Shown: piece after piece, positions 25,441 through 34,989 of the stretch | Layout of the letters: every line of letters starts with the position of its first letter | Position numbering within the stretch: the first letter of the stretch is position 1 | Assembly (NCBI GenBank): GCA_937924675.1 | Contig: CALEVL010000027.1 | Span: 1-48,166 of the forward strand | Length of the DNA stretch: 48,166 bases | From: an uncultured Ignavibacteria bacterium | GTDB lineage: Bacteria > Bacteroidota > Ignavibacteria > Tepidaquicellales > Tepidaquicellaceae | Direction of reading: 5' to 3' | The notes under the pieces: model-generated | What the model saw: the letters and a program-made list of their open reading frames with translations, nothing else | Told to the model about the DNA's origin: nothing | Database searches by the model: none | Position numbers and translations under genes: made by a program

Positions 25441-25995
25441 CTAGCCTGCCGCTTGATATGCAACACGAAGCCACTCTATAACTTCCTTTGTGATCTCGTC
25501 TATATTCTCAAGCTTTATCTTATGAGTACACATTGAATTAATCGCCTTAATTTCCTCAAGAATTCCTTTGGCGGATTGTCCTTTCAAATTCAAACCGATT
25601 TCATATCTGGTCTTCGTTGCGGGTATCAGCATAGCAAACTGCTTCTTTCTCCTTAGACTCACGTATGCATTCTTCGGCGCAATCTCAATGTCTTTTCCCA
25701 GTTTATTTATTTCTGCAATTAGCTTGTCGTAAATCGGGCGAAGATTTTCTTTGCCTTTGTACTGAGATTCGATAAGCCTGTTGCCGCTGTCTTCGGAATC
25801 TGCAAGTTTACCTTTAGAGCTGAGTGCTATGAGATTCGCAAAACCGTGAGAAAGCGAATGCTCTTCTTTCAGAAACTTCATTATTTCACCATGCTTTTCA
25901 AACTTCTTCTTTTTCACAATCGCAACCCAATCCTCTAAGGATTTGTCGGTGTTCTTTTTGAGATTCTCGATCATGGTTATATATCCTTTATCCAT
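25441..25995 (-). CDS. DUF4287/DUF5655 domain protein
   Basis: This 184-residue cytosolic protein has an N-terminal DUF4287 segment (about 8-60, with KSLEDWVAIVKK and KHGEIMKFLKEEHSLSHGFAN). A DUF5655 segment follows (about 75-184, with KNAYVSLRRKKQFAMLIP and RYEIGLNLKG). Neither domain has a known activity; DUF5655 proteins are often stand-alone predicted transport or DNA-associated proteins. The gene follows asparagine synthase by 49 bp and may be the last gene of the YfhO-asnB unit. ATG at 25995; an internal ATG at codon 8 is also possible. Confidence 0.8.
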   Translation of the reverse strand: MDKGYITMIENLKKNTDKSLEDWVAIVKKKKFEKHGEIMKFLKEEHSLSHGFANLIALSSKGKLADSEDSGNRLIESQYKGKENLRPIYDKLIAEINKLGKDIEIAPKNAYVSLRRKKQFAMLIPATKTRYEIGLNLKGQSAKGILEEIKAINSMCTHKIKLENIDEITKEVIEWLRVAYQAAG

Positions 25996-26044
25996 TTTGC
26001 CGTATTGAGTTTAAGAAATTGATAAATGATTTTGATTCAGTTTA

Positions 26045-28009
26045 TTATGCTATGACTCTGTATAGTTTACACCACTTTACCAAATTGTAAATCTTCCAAA
26101 GGAAATGTGACTTGATGCCCGGGTCATTCGCAATTTTGTCATAATCCGAAATTATCATCTTCATATCAAACAATTTCGTAACACCCGAACAATCTTCTTT
26201 CATTGTTCGGATAAAGTCTTCCTTAAGTTTCATCATCCAACTTCTTTCAGGAGTAGGAAATCCTTTCTTGTCTCTTCTCCAGGTTATCTCCTCAGGCAGC
26301 TTTCCATTCATAGAGTTTCTGAGAATCCATTTGCTCCAGCCATTGTGAATTTTGTAAATTCCTTCGGTCTCAAAAAGCAACTTCACCAGCCTGTAGTCAA
26401 GAAACGGCGTGCGCGACTCAATCGAGAATCTCATTGCGTTCCTGTCTTCATATCTCAACAGTGACGGAAGGATGTATGAAGTAAGGTCTTCGTAAAGTTT
26501 AACATTCAGATTGTCCGTTGTTCTGTATTTCAAAACATTTCTCCCCTTATGACGATCCATAAAACCTGAATCATAGTATCCTGCAGTTGTACTCTTCACG
26601 TTGCCGCTTTTCTGTGTGAGATAATATTTCAGACCCCGTGACGAGATATCCATTCCCTTTCTGAAATTTTTCAATACCTCAGTGAACAGACTTGCATAAT
26701 TTCCTTTCCGGAAAAGATTAGAGTACAAGAATCCAAAATAAACTTCATAGCCGCCCAGCGATTCGTCAGCACCCTGCCCGTCTAGAAGCACGGTTACTCC
26801 ATTCTCGCGGGCAAGCCGCATAACATTCCATTGCGCATAGGGAGATGTTCCCCCCGCAGGCTCGTCAAGCTGAAAAATGAAGTCGTCAACTTCACTTACA
26901 AAATCCGAATTGTCAGGAAACACATAATTTGAACTGCAATTCGTTTGCGCGACGATCTTCTCTATGAATTTTCTTTCATCATAAAACGCATCATCATATA
27001 CAGCCGAGAATGTTTTCTGCCTGTTGCCAACCTGTGCCTTCTCACCATCATTCAAAATGATGCTGCTAATAATTGATGTTATGGTTGATGAATCCAGTCC
27101 GCCGCTAAGGCAGGTTCCTACGGGTACATCGGATCTTAATCTTAGGTTAACTGCATCGATAATCAGTTCTTCAAACTTATTCTTTAATGAATCAAATTTG
27201 CCGTTCTTATAGCTACCGAGCTCTTTGTTTACCTCCAGAGTAAAATACTTGCCTTTGTTGAACTTCTTGTTCTCAAAAGTTATGAAGTGCGATGGAGGAA
27301 GATGATTGATGCCGGAAATGAAAGTCTTTTCCGTATGATCAACAAAACTGTTCAGAAGATAATCGTAAACAATATCTTCATTCAGTTTCTTGGTGAAAGT
27401 CGGATCATCTCTGAAATATTCTATTATTGACTTAAGTTCTGAAGCAAATACAAAATACTTTTCATTGTGAAAATAATAGAACGGCTTCACTCCGAATCTG
27501 TCCCTTGAGCAGAACAACAGATCCTTCTTCACATCATACAAGGCAATTGCCCACATACCGTTGAATCTGGATAAACAATCTGTTCCCCACTCAAGATATG
27601 AATTGAGAATTACCTCCGTATCTGTTCCTGTTCTGAATTTATATCCTTTGGCGAGAAGTTCTTGGCGCAGCTCAATGTAGTTATAAATCTCTCCGTTGAA
27701 AATCAGGCAGATCGACTTATCATCATTTGTAAAAGGCTGATGTCCGTTTGGCGAGAGATCCAGAATGGAAAGTCTCCTGAATCCTAAAGCAAGATCAAAG
27801 TTGTCCGCTTCATTTGAAAGTATGTGGCTTCCTTTCTTAAGCTGTGACGTGTCGCCGTAGCATTCTTCTATGATTCCTGAGGTAGTTTCAAATAGGGCAT
27901 AGCCCTCGTCATCAGGACCTCTGTGCTTGATAATGTTCACAGCGTTCTGAAACCAACTTAGGTTTACACCCTTGCCATCGAATTTCAGAACCCCGAAAAT
28001 TCCGCACAT
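26045..28009 (-). CDS. asnB: Asparagine synthase (glutamine-hydrolysing)
   Basis: This 654-residue AsnB-family protein has an N-terminal glutaminase domain with nucleophile Cys2 (MCGIFGVLKF) and KHRGPDDEG. Its ATP-pyrophosphatase domain holds the P-loop SGGLDSS (302-308), and DGQGADESLGGY appears near the synthase core. Many paralogues amidate sugars, peptides or cell-envelope substrates rather than making free asparagine. Its place between YfhO and a glycan region makes that possible, but sequence alone does not show it. YfhO lies 53 bp upstream. Confidence 0.9.
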   Translation of the reverse strand: MCGIFGVLKFDGKGVNLSWFQNAVNIIKHRGPDDEGYALFETTSGIIEECYGDTSQLKKGSHILSNEADNFDLALGFRRLSILDLSPNGHQPFTNDDKSICLIFNGEIYNYIELRQELLAKGYKFRTGTDTEVILNSYLEWGTDCLSRFNGMWAIALYDVKKDLLFCSRDRFGVKPFYYFHNEKYFVFASELKSIIEYFRDDPTFTKKLNEDIVYDYLLNSFVDHTEKTFISGINHLPPSHFITFENKKFNKGKYFTLEVNKELGSYKNGKFDSLKNKFEELIIDAVNLRLRSDVPVGTCLSGGLDSSTITSIISSIILNDGEKAQVGNRQKTFSAVYDDAFYDERKFIEKIVAQTNCSSNYVFPDNSDFVSEVDDFIFQLDEPAGGTSPYAQWNVMRLARENGVTVLLDGQGADESLGGYEVYFGFLYSNLFRKGNYASLFTEVLKNFRKGMDISSRGLKYYLTQKSGNVKSTTAGYYDSGFMDRHKGRNVLKYRTTDNLNVKLYEDLTSYILPSLLRYEDRNAMRFSIESRTPFLDYRLVKLLFETEGIYKIHNGWSKWILRNSMNGKLPEEITWRRDKKGFPTPERSWMMKLKEDFIRTMKEDCSGVTKLFDMKMIISDYDKIANDPGIKSHFLWKIYNLVKWCKLYRVIA

Positions 28010-28062
28010 CTTAGCGTTCTTTAAAGGAGAATACTACCTTGTGTGAATAACAACTTCGCATG

Positions 28063-30669
28063 TTACTCATTACTGACTGAGTCTGAAGTACTGACTGTTG
28101 CAGTTTCTTTTTTGCGGTTGCCGGCATATCCGATCACTCCGGCAATCAGTATCAACCCAAGCAAAACATTAGCTCCTATGCTAATTGATTTTCCCGTATA
28201 AAATGTTTGCGGCTCATACCTGAATTCGATCTTATTTTTCCCCTTTGGAACAATAAGGGATCGCAGTATGTAATTGGTCTTCAGTACTTCAGCTTCATTT
28301 CCGTTTACATATGCTTTCCATCCAAACGGCAAGTAGATCTCACTGAAAACAATAAGATTGTTACCGCTTGCATTTGCTTCGTACTCAAGATTGTGAATGT
28401 CTGCCTTTACAAGTTTGACTGATGCCGTAGAATCCGGCTTTTCGATCTTTACACTGGGATCCTTCTCAAGATATGCAATCTCTTCCGGATCAAAATTCAT
28501 TTCACGAATATTGTTGAGAATGTTTATGTCTTTCTCAACTTTATACTCATCAGCAAAATAAGTCTTCGAGTTAAATGCCTTGTTCCTGTAAACATTGCCG
28601 CCTGTTCCCTTGAATGCCAGAACAAGGTTTGTATCCTGCAAAGGAGATTCCGAGATAATATACTTTACTCCTCCAAGTGTAAGCAACAAGGGATTCTCTC
28701 CGCCTGCCACATCTACGGCATCCTGATAGATCCTTATCTTTGCACCATGGTAACCGTTGAATGCATGTAACCTGAAATATGCAAGCGAGTTGTCAGTGAC
28801 CAGATTTCCGCCGCGGATTTCCGCCACACGGTAAGAGTATGGATCAGGTTCATTCTTGTTCAGCCATGTTACATAATCTTTCTCTGCAAATGCACTCTTC
28901 TGATCTCCGGGGTTATCCCAGTGAAGAGTCTTGAAATTCACATTCCAGAGATCGAACATCGTAAGAAGTATCACCCCTGCAAGAAACATCTTAACTTTTA
29001 CTTTCCCCGTAACATAGAAATATGCAAGCGCAGTAAGTAGCGCAATGAATAAACCGTGAAGCCTTAGATCGCTGATTATGTTATCATATGCAATAGTTGA
29101 GATCTGTTTAATGTACTGCGAGATCTGTTGTGAATTTGCTCCCTGCTGTTTCAGCTTTTCGGTGAGCGGACTATTTGCAATTGATGATGCATATGAATCC
29201 TGAAATCCGAATATGGAAACGAGTATCATTAACCCTGCTACTCCGAAGAATGCGTAAGATATTTTCTTGAATCTTTCACTGCTTCCGGCAACCGAAGCGG
29301 CGTCAACTATTGAATTCAATCCATATCCTGAAAGAATCACTATTGCAATGTCCATGAAGTGGTGTATCATCACAGGCGCCCGGAAACTGCTGAAATACGG
29401 GAAGTAATTGAAGAACAAATCATATATCACGGAGAAATTTCTTCCGAATGACATGAACAAAAACAGGAATGCTATCACAGTAAATGCCTGTACAACCGGA
29501 TTTCGCCGGAAGTTATACCAGATTCCTATTATGCCGAGTACAAGTACAATCACTCCAAAGTACATCGGGTTAGTCGTGAACGGCATCTGCCCCCAGTATA
29601 GATTTGCCTTCTGGCCTTGCACCTGAACATCTCCGAAACCGTAGTAATATGGAAGAACAAATGTCAGCACTTCACCCGGACTAAACGACCAGTTGGTAGC
29701 ATACTGATAATCCAAAGGAGTATCATTGGCTACTTTCGGATCAAGCTTTGCTTCAATACTTGCTTCCCCTCTGATGGAATATTTGTTGTATTCTTTCATT
29801 GACATAAGTACATCAGCGTTCATCGCAACTGCAAAGAGGGCTGCAATGACAAAGAACACACTTGCCTTAATCATGCCGGCAACATTCTCTTTTCTTGCAA
29901 AATTATAGATCAACAAGTATAAAAGGTATACGCCAATCATAAGATATGAATAAAATATCATCTGTATGTGATTGGAGTTGATTTGAATATGCAGCATCAT
30001 AGCAAGGAAGAACAGGTTGAAAAGGTTCTTGTATGACAATACTTTACTATTATCTCTGGAAAGAGAATCAATCAGTTTATCAAGAAACAAAAGTATAAAA
30101 GGGAAAAATGCAAGTGAAAGAACTTTCGTGTTATGCCCGACAACTATCCGTTGAATCAAATCTGTCGCGAATGTTGCAGCAAGAGAACAGTAAAGCGCGA
30201 TTAGTTTATTCCTGAATTTATAATTTGCAAAGTAGAAAAATCCGATACCAAAGATCACATAATACATCACTATGGGAAGAACGCTGTTTGTTGAGGAATT
30301 GGTGATGAATCCAAACACACTATCCCAAATGTTGTAGAAAAAATCATATTGTCTTGGATTGAATCCGATCACCGGGAAATTTGGCATCCCCATGAATATA
30401 TAAGGGGTCCAAAGAGGAAATATCCCGTTCTCTTTTGCATCATTGAGGAATGTTCTGAAACTGTCGAAAGCAATATTGTCACTGGTTGCAAAAACTTTCC
30501 CACCAAAAACTCCGTCCCGAAAAAAAATCAAGACGGCAAGAATAATTATCGCAATATATATCAGCGAATCATACTTTCCAAAAATTGAAGGCTCCTGACT
30601 GTGCTTTGAAGACACTTTAGATATCCCTGCTATTGAAGTTGTCTTAGATCTGGTTTTCTCTTTGGCCAT
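28063..30669 (-). CDS. YfhO-family multi-pass membrane protein
   Basis: This 868-residue protein resembles the YfhO family, predicted GT-C type glycosyltransferases linked to lipid-linked sugars and surface polymers. A basic N-terminus (about 1-30) precedes a first TM near 33-46. Roughly a dozen hydrophobic helices then extend to about residue 570, followed by a soluble domain (about 580-820) and a last TM near 830-850. NNLIVFSEIYLPFGWKAYVNG and the following KFRY-like strands are typical C-terminal YfhO features. The donor and acceptor are unknown. ATG start; asnB follows 53 bp later. Confidence 0.85.
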   Translation of the reverse strand: MAKEKTRSKTTSIAGISKVSSKHSQEPSIFGKYDSLIYIAIIILAVLIFFRDGVFGGKVFATSDNIAFDSFRTFLNDAKENGIFPLWTPYIFMGMPNFPVIGFNPRQYDFFYNIWDSVFGFITNSSTNSVLPIVMYYVIFGIGFFYFANYKFRNKLIALYCSLAATFATDLIQRIVVGHNTKVLSLAFFPFILLFLDKLIDSLSRDNSKVLSYKNLFNLFFLAMMLHIQINSNHIQMIFYSYLMIGVYLLYLLIYNFARKENVAGMIKASVFFVIAALFAVAMNADVLMSMKEYNKYSIRGEASIEAKLDPKVANDTPLDYQYATNWSFSPGEVLTFVLPYYYGFGDVQVQGQKANLYWGQMPFTTNPMYFGVIVLVLGIIGIWYNFRRNPVVQAFTVIAFLFLFMSFGRNFSVIYDLFFNYFPYFSSFRAPVMIHHFMDIAIVILSGYGLNSIVDAASVAGSSERFKKISYAFFGVAGLMILVSIFGFQDSYASSIANSPLTEKLKQQGANSQQISQYIKQISTIAYDNIISDLRLHGLFIALLTALAYFYVTGKVKVKMFLAGVILLTMFDLWNVNFKTLHWDNPGDQKSAFAEKDYVTWLNKNEPDPYSYRVAEIRGGNLVTDNSLAYFRLHAFNGYHGAKIRIYQDAVDVAGGENPLLLTLGGVKYIISESPLQDTNLVLAFKGTGGNVYRNKAFNSKTYFADEYKVEKDINILNNIREMNFDPEEIAYLEKDPSVKIEKPDSTASVKLVKADIHNLEYEANASGNNLIVFSEIYLPFGWKAYVNGNEAEVLKTNYILRSLIVPKGKNKIEFRYEPQTFYTGKSISIGANVLLGLILIAGVIGYAGNRKKETATVSTSDSVSNE

Positions 30670-30897
30670 TTAATAAAAAATTTTGTAAAAATAGGTTATA
30701 TGCATTTAACAATCTAATTACTTTCGAAATCAATTAGATCCATGTGTTAATTCCAGTGAAGTCTTAAAATTCTTGCACATGGAAATGGAAGGGAAAATTG
30801 CACTGCCTCTATAATTGTGCAAACAGTCTCTCTAATAATAAACATACAGAAAGAAGACAGAATCGTGAATGGCAATGAACTACTTCGATGAGATAAA
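30670..30897. other. Gene-free spacer left of the transposase remnant
   Basis: No supported gene. It contains a perfect 7-bp inverted repeat, CCATGTG (30740-30746) with CACATGG (30776-30782), and TTGCAC/GTGCAA pairs nearby. These could be the vestige of an insertion-sequence end, but no matching right end was seen. Confidence 0.4.
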
Positions 30898-31349
30898 ATG
30901 AACAGTGAACTATCCGAGCTGTTTCCTGAAAGAATAAATACTTCAGAGGATCTTGTTGGATTGATCTTGAAGAAGTCGCTAAGAAGAAGATGCGAGAGAT
31001 GCCAGTTCAGGAGGTTGAGAAGAAACTGAGAAGAGGATACTATGAGCACAAGTGTGACTATTCAAATGAGAAGATATGCAGAAACAGTTGTGAGTCAAAA
31101 TCTGAAGGCAGAGTGGAAGTTAAGCTTTCTCTGTTGCGCAACACAAAGTAGCCTTACCGCTCAGAGATAATGGAGCAAATAGTCAAGCGGACTTCAGAAC
31201 ATTAGCGGTTGGTTACGGAGACGTATGTTCAGGAACTTTCGACAGGTGATGTGGCGGAACAACGCAGAACAGAGAATTGCGAGCTGCTTCTCAACAGGAG
31301 TTTGGTAAGCGAGTTAACGGAATCGCTAAATGAAGTAACTCGTGCCTAG
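30898..31349 (+). pseudogene. Decayed IS256-family (Mutator) transposase fragment
   Basis: From about 30963 to 31346 a single frame reads like the N-terminal third of an IS256-family transposase. It shows RRGYYEHKCDYSNEK, then SEGRVEVKL, PYRSEIMEQIVKRTSE, RLVTETYVQELSTGDV and LLLNRSLVSELTESLNEV. Intact family members have this block order (GRVEV, PYRS, MYxRGLSTRDV, LSxSxVSxLT). Three in-frame TAG codons (31149, 31203, 31347) interrupt it, and the short N-terminal part from 30898 lies in another frame. The DDE catalytic region is missing. It is a dead mobile-element remnant. Confidence 0.75.
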
Positions 31350-31600
31350 TTCCATTTACAATGTTGTTGCAATACTGAATTGAGAGTATTAACGAGTGAC
31401 ATAAACTAGCTTCCGTTGATTTATTTGGTTTTGGATAACCCCTTGTTGATGATTCCGGCCAGTTTTTTTAATTCCATCAAAATTTTTTCGTCCTGTACTT
31501 TGTGCAGTGCATGACCATTAATTTTATCATTGAACCAAAATTTCATTAGCAGTACAATTTATGTGTGTAAGTTTTAATAAAATTAAAAACTTTTAGCCTT

Positions 31601-32821
31601 ATGAAAACAACAATTACTTTCGTCTTAGCTATTGTTTTTCAATTGCTTTTGATTACTTCGATTTCAAATTCACAAACCACTGTTTCAATCAGGCTCGGTC
31701 CTACAACTGGAGAGGATTGTTTAGTGCTCACAAATTTCCCGGGTGTTTCATTTCCTGAACATCCAGATTTGGCTGGTTTGGCAGGCACTGTTCAAAGCAA
31801 CTATTTCGCAGGCAGATCTTACTTCAAGTTTGATCTTTCCTCAATTCCTACAAATTCAGTTGTTTCAAATGCGAAGTTATCATTATTTGCAAACCCAAAC
31901 CCTTCAAATAACCGGCATGAAGGTATCAACAAATCTTATCTGAGAAGACTCATGTCACCTTGGACAGCAAATACAACTTCACATGACCTACAACCAGATT
32001 TCACTTATGCCGGCCAAATCGAATTGCCGACAAGTTCATCTCCGACACAGGACTATTTGGATATAGATGTGACTAATTTCGTTAGCATGATGATAAGCGA
32101 CCCTGTCCACAACTATGGTTTTCAGTTAGCGCTATGGATTGAATCTCCATACGCATCAATGAATTTTGCTTCAAGCGACTGTCCGGATGTTTTGAAGAGG
32201 CCATTGTTAGTAGTGACCTATGAATCGCCTTTGCCCGTCGAATTGACATCTTTCACTTCCCTCACTAATGGAAGGAATGTGAGCTTAAACTGGACAACAT
32301 CAAAGGAAGAGAACAATTCGGGATTTGAAGTTTACAGGGCTATAGGAAATAGCAAATCCGAATTCGTCAAAATTGGTTTTGTAAAAGGAAAAGGAAATTC
32401 AAATTCAAATATTTCATATACTTTTGAGGATAAGAATCTTACAACGGGATCTTATGCATACAGTATAAAGCAAATTGATTTCAATGGTAATTCCAAGACT
32501 TACAATCTTGCAAATGACGTTTCAATTGGAGTTCCCCAGAATGCTTCTCTCTTTCAGAATTATCCTAACCCCTTCAATCCAACTACTACAATCTTGTATG
32601 ATGTACCAGAAGAAGCCGCAGTAAAGATCCTTCTTTATGATCAAAGCGGAAGAGAAGTGAAGACATTGATAAACGAATTGAAAAGTGCAGGATATTTCAC
32701 ATTGAACCTGGATGCTTCTGATCTTTCCAGCGGGGCTTACTTTTACAAACTCATTGTCGATCCGGTTGGAAGCAATGCCACGACTTACATAGATTCAAAG
32801 AAAATGATTCTCATAAAGTGA
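31601..32821 (+). CDS. DNRLRE-domain secreted protein with T9SS domain (paralogue 1)
   Basis: This 406-residue protein has a signal peptide (about 1-24) and a DNRLRE/CBM96-like beta-sandwich (about 25-205, with RSYFKFDLSSIP and the closing KRPLLVVTYE). A fibronectin-like module follows (about 207-305: LPVELTSFTS, LNWTTSKEENNSGFEVYR), then a T9SS sorting domain (QNYPNPFNPTTTILY to KKMILIK). The class is associated with binding surface or algal polysaccharides. Its signal region is nearly identical to that of the next gene, indicating duplication. A strong terminator follows at 32850. Confidence 0.87.
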   Translation: MKTTITFVLAIVFQLLLITSISNSQTTVSIRLGPTTGEDCLVLTNFPGVSFPEHPDLAGLAGTVQSNYFAGRSYFKFDLSSIPTNSVVSNAKLSLFANPNPSNNRHEGINKSYLRRLMSPWTANTTSHDLQPDFTYAGQIELPTSSSPTQDYLDIDVTNFVSMMISDPVHNYGFQLALWIESPYASMNFASSDCPDVLKRPLLVVTYESPLPVELTSFTSLTNGRNVSLNWTTSKEENNSGFEVYRAIGNSKSEFVKIGFVKGKGNSNSNISYTFEDKNLTTGSYAYSIKQIDFNGNSKTYNLANDVSIGVPQNASLFQNYPNPFNPTTTILYDVPEEAAVKILLYDQSGREVKTLINELKSAGYFTLNLDASDLSSGAYFYKLIVDPVGSNATTYIDSKKMILIK

Positions 32822-32849
32822 TTTGATTTAGATCGGTATGGAAATTGTC

Positions 32850-32895
32850 AAAGAAAAAGGGTAATCCCGGAATTGAAGGATTACCTTTTTCTTTT
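32850..32895 (+). terminator. Intrinsic terminator after DNRLRE paralogue 1
   Basis: A near-perfect long inverted repeat pairs AAAGAAAAAGGGTAATCC (32850-32867) with GGATTACCTTTTTCTTT (32878-32894), with one bulged G and a 10-nt loop. The right arm supplies the U-rich tract. It begins 29 bp past the stop codon. Confidence 0.85.
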
Positions 32896-33053
32896 ACAGA
32901 TAAGCATGGATATAAACAACAAGCTTTTTCAACAAACAAGTTTTTCACATGTGCTAAGGCTGTAAACATGCCAGAAGTTCTTCATTGAATCATGATTTGG
33001 ATTTCGGCAACTTTATGTAAAGATGGATTTATCAACTATTAATTCTTTGCCTT

Positions 33054-34016
33054 ATGAAGACAACATTTACTTTCGTCTTAGCTTTTGTTTTTCAGATACT
33101 CTTTAATGCTTCGATTTCAAATTCACAGACTACCGTTGCAATCAGGCTTGGTCCCTCAACCGGTCAGGATGTCCTTGTCCTTTCGAATTTTCCGAATCTC
33201 AATCTTAATGGCCACAACGACTATCTTGCAACACTCTGGACTGCACAGGGCAATCAGTACATTGGCAGGACATTCTTTCAGTTTTACTTTAATCAGATTC
33301 CTTCCAACGCAAACATAATCAACGCAACACTTTCGCTTTGGGCCAACCCGAATCCTATCAACCCTCAGCATTCGCAATTGGGCCATGACAATACTGCATT
33401 CTTATACAGAATACAGACAAGTTGGAATGAAACTCAGGTTACATGGAATGAACAGCCGGAATACACAACTCTACATAAGGTTACCATTCCCGGTACCAGT
33501 AATCCGAATCAAAACTACCCGGAAATCAATGTCACGCAACTTGTAAAGGATATGTTGAAAAATCCGCAAGAGAGTTTCGGATTCATGCTGGTACAAAAGG
33601 ATGAAGAGTTTTTTATTCCTGATCCCTGGTTTGATCCATGGTACAGAAGTCTGAACTTTGCACCAAGCACATACTCGGATTCTTCCAAAAGGCCTTTGTT
33701 GGTCATAATCTATAATCCCGTAGGGATCAGTCCTTCCGGCGTTGATGTTCCGGTTGATTACACTTTGGATCAGAATTTCCCTAATCCATTCAACCCTGTG
33801 ACAAATATCGAGATTGAAATTCCCAGGACTTCCTTTGTAAGGCTGTCCGTCTATGACCAATTGGGAAGGGAAATATCAATGATTGTAAATGAACAATTGT
33901 ATCCTGGAACATACAAGTTTCATTGGGATGGGACAAGTTATAGCAGCGGACAATATTACCTGAAGATGGAAGCTGGCGGAAAAGTGATCAGCAAGAAGAT
34001 GATGCTGATAAAGTAG
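33054..34016 (+). CDS. DNRLRE-domain secreted protein with T9SS domain (paralogue 2)
   Basis: This 320-residue tandem paralogue of the 31601 gene has the same signal peptide style (MKTTFTFVLAFVFQ, SISNSQTTVAIRLGPSTG). The DNRLRE sandwich (about 25-225) carries GRTFFQFYFNQIP and a KRPLLVIIY closing strand, and a T9SS domain ends the protein (QNFPNPFNPVTNIEIE to KKMMLIK). It lacks the fibronectin-like insert of its sister. The DNA encoding the two signal peptides is also very similar, suggesting relatively recent duplication. It converges with the LpxD-like gene, leaving only 9 bp. Confidence 0.87.
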   Translation: MKTTFTFVLAFVFQILFNASISNSQTTVAIRLGPSTGQDVLVLSNFPNLNLNGHNDYLATLWTAQGNQYIGRTFFQFYFNQIPSNANIINATLSLWANPNPINPQHSQLGHDNTAFLYRIQTSWNETQVTWNEQPEYTTLHKVTIPGTSNPNQNYPEINVTQLVKDMLKNPQESFGFMLVQKDEEFFIPDPWFDPWYRSLNFAPSTYSDSSKRPLLVIIYNPVGISPSGVDVPVDYTLDQNFPNPFNPVTNIEIEIPRTSFVRLSVYDQLGREISMIVNEQLYPGTYKFHWDGTSYSSGQYYLKMEAGGKVISKKMMLIK

Positions 34017-34025
34017 ACCTTGCCA

Positions 34026-34958
34026 TCATAACTGTTTCATTTTTTTCATAATTTCAAGAAATTCCTTCAGTGGCCTTGCCGGAGATCCGGTCCAGGTTTC
34101 TCCCTCCGGAATATCTTTGGTAACAACTGCACCCATGCCGACAGTTACGTTTCTCTCTATTGCAACTTTGTTCATCAGGGATGCCGATGGAGCAATCCAG
34201 GAGTAATCACCTATGGTAGTGCTTCCGCCTATCATCGAGTTGGCAATAACCGCAGTATGCTTTCCTATAACTACATTGTGTGCAATGTGCACAAGGTTGT
34301 CTATTTTTGCTCCTTCTTTTATTATGGTATTTCCTAATGTTCCGCGGTCAATACATGTATTTGCTCCAACTTCAACATTGTTCTCAATTATTACACCTCC
34401 GAAGTGGGGAAATTTTTCAAATTCATTTTTTTCATTCCTGGAATATCCATAACCATCAGAACCAATAACTGCTCCTGCATGAATGATGACATTCTCACCA
34501 ATTGACACATTGTCGTATATGAAGGCATTTCCATAAATAATACTCCCACTTCCTATTTCGCACTCTCCGGCGTACACAAACGGACCTATACAAACGTCTT
34601 TGGCTATCTTTGCTTTTTTGCTGATACATGCAGTTGGATGTATGCCGTATTCCAAAGGTCTTGAAAACAGCTTGGTGGCTATCTTGATGAATGCAAGCTT
34701 GGGATTCTCTACTACAATAAATATTTTGTTTTCAATGTATTCATTTGTATCAATCTTGCTATCACATATAACAACTTTTGCCTTTGTATTTTTCAGTAAT
34801 TCATCCCTGTCTTTCCTGCCGGAGTTTATCCAGACAAGCGACTCATCATCTGCGTCCTCAACCGTCTTTATGTTTGAAAAACTCAAACTCTTTGACATTC
34901 CCCTGATCTCGAAGCCGTCTTTGAGTATGTCTCTAATATGATCTGCAGTATACTTTGC
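34026..34958 (-). CDS. lpxD: LpxD-like UDP-3-O-acylglucosamine N-acyltransferase
   Basis: This roughly 310-residue left-handed beta-helix acyltransferase has an LpxD-type N-terminal domain, then hexapeptide repeats and the catalytic-His segment NLVHIAHNVVIG. GSDGYGY and TCIDRGTLG are further LpxD marks. LpxD adds the N-linked acyl chain during lipid A synthesis. This copy lies in a glycan operon directly after a PIG-L deacetylase, so it may instead re-acylate another amino sugar. I chose the ATG at 34958 (MAKYTADH); the longer frame uses a TTG at 34997 and overlaps the upstream gene. Confidence 0.85.
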   Translation of the reverse strand, partial: AKYTADHIRDILKDGFEIRGMSKSLSFSNIKTVEDADDESLVWINSGRKDRDELLKNTKAKVVICDSKIDTNEYIENKIFIVVENPKLAFIKIATKLFSRPLEYGIHPTACISKKAKIAKDVCIGPFVYAGECEIGSGSIIYGNAFIYDNVSIGENVIIHAGAVIGSDGYGYSRNEKNEFEKFPHFGGVIIENNVEVGANTCIDRGTLGNTIIKEGAKIDNLVHIAHNVVIGKHTAVIANSMIGGSTTIGDYSWIAPSASLMNKVAIERNVTVGMGAVVTKDIPEGETWTGSPARPLKEFLEIMKKMKQL

Positions 34959-34989
34959 CATTATCCTATCGAAAATAATCTTTTTTGGT

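Noticed and set aside
30747..31049. Minus-strand 100-residue protein-coding frame
   Set aside because: It lies antisense to the transposase remnant, lacks recognisable motifs and contains no conserved domain pattern.
31533..31575. Canonical promoter for the first DNRLRE gene
   Set aside because: TAAGTTTT at 31568 is close to a -7 box, but the nearest TTG is 35 bp away, far outside normal spacing.
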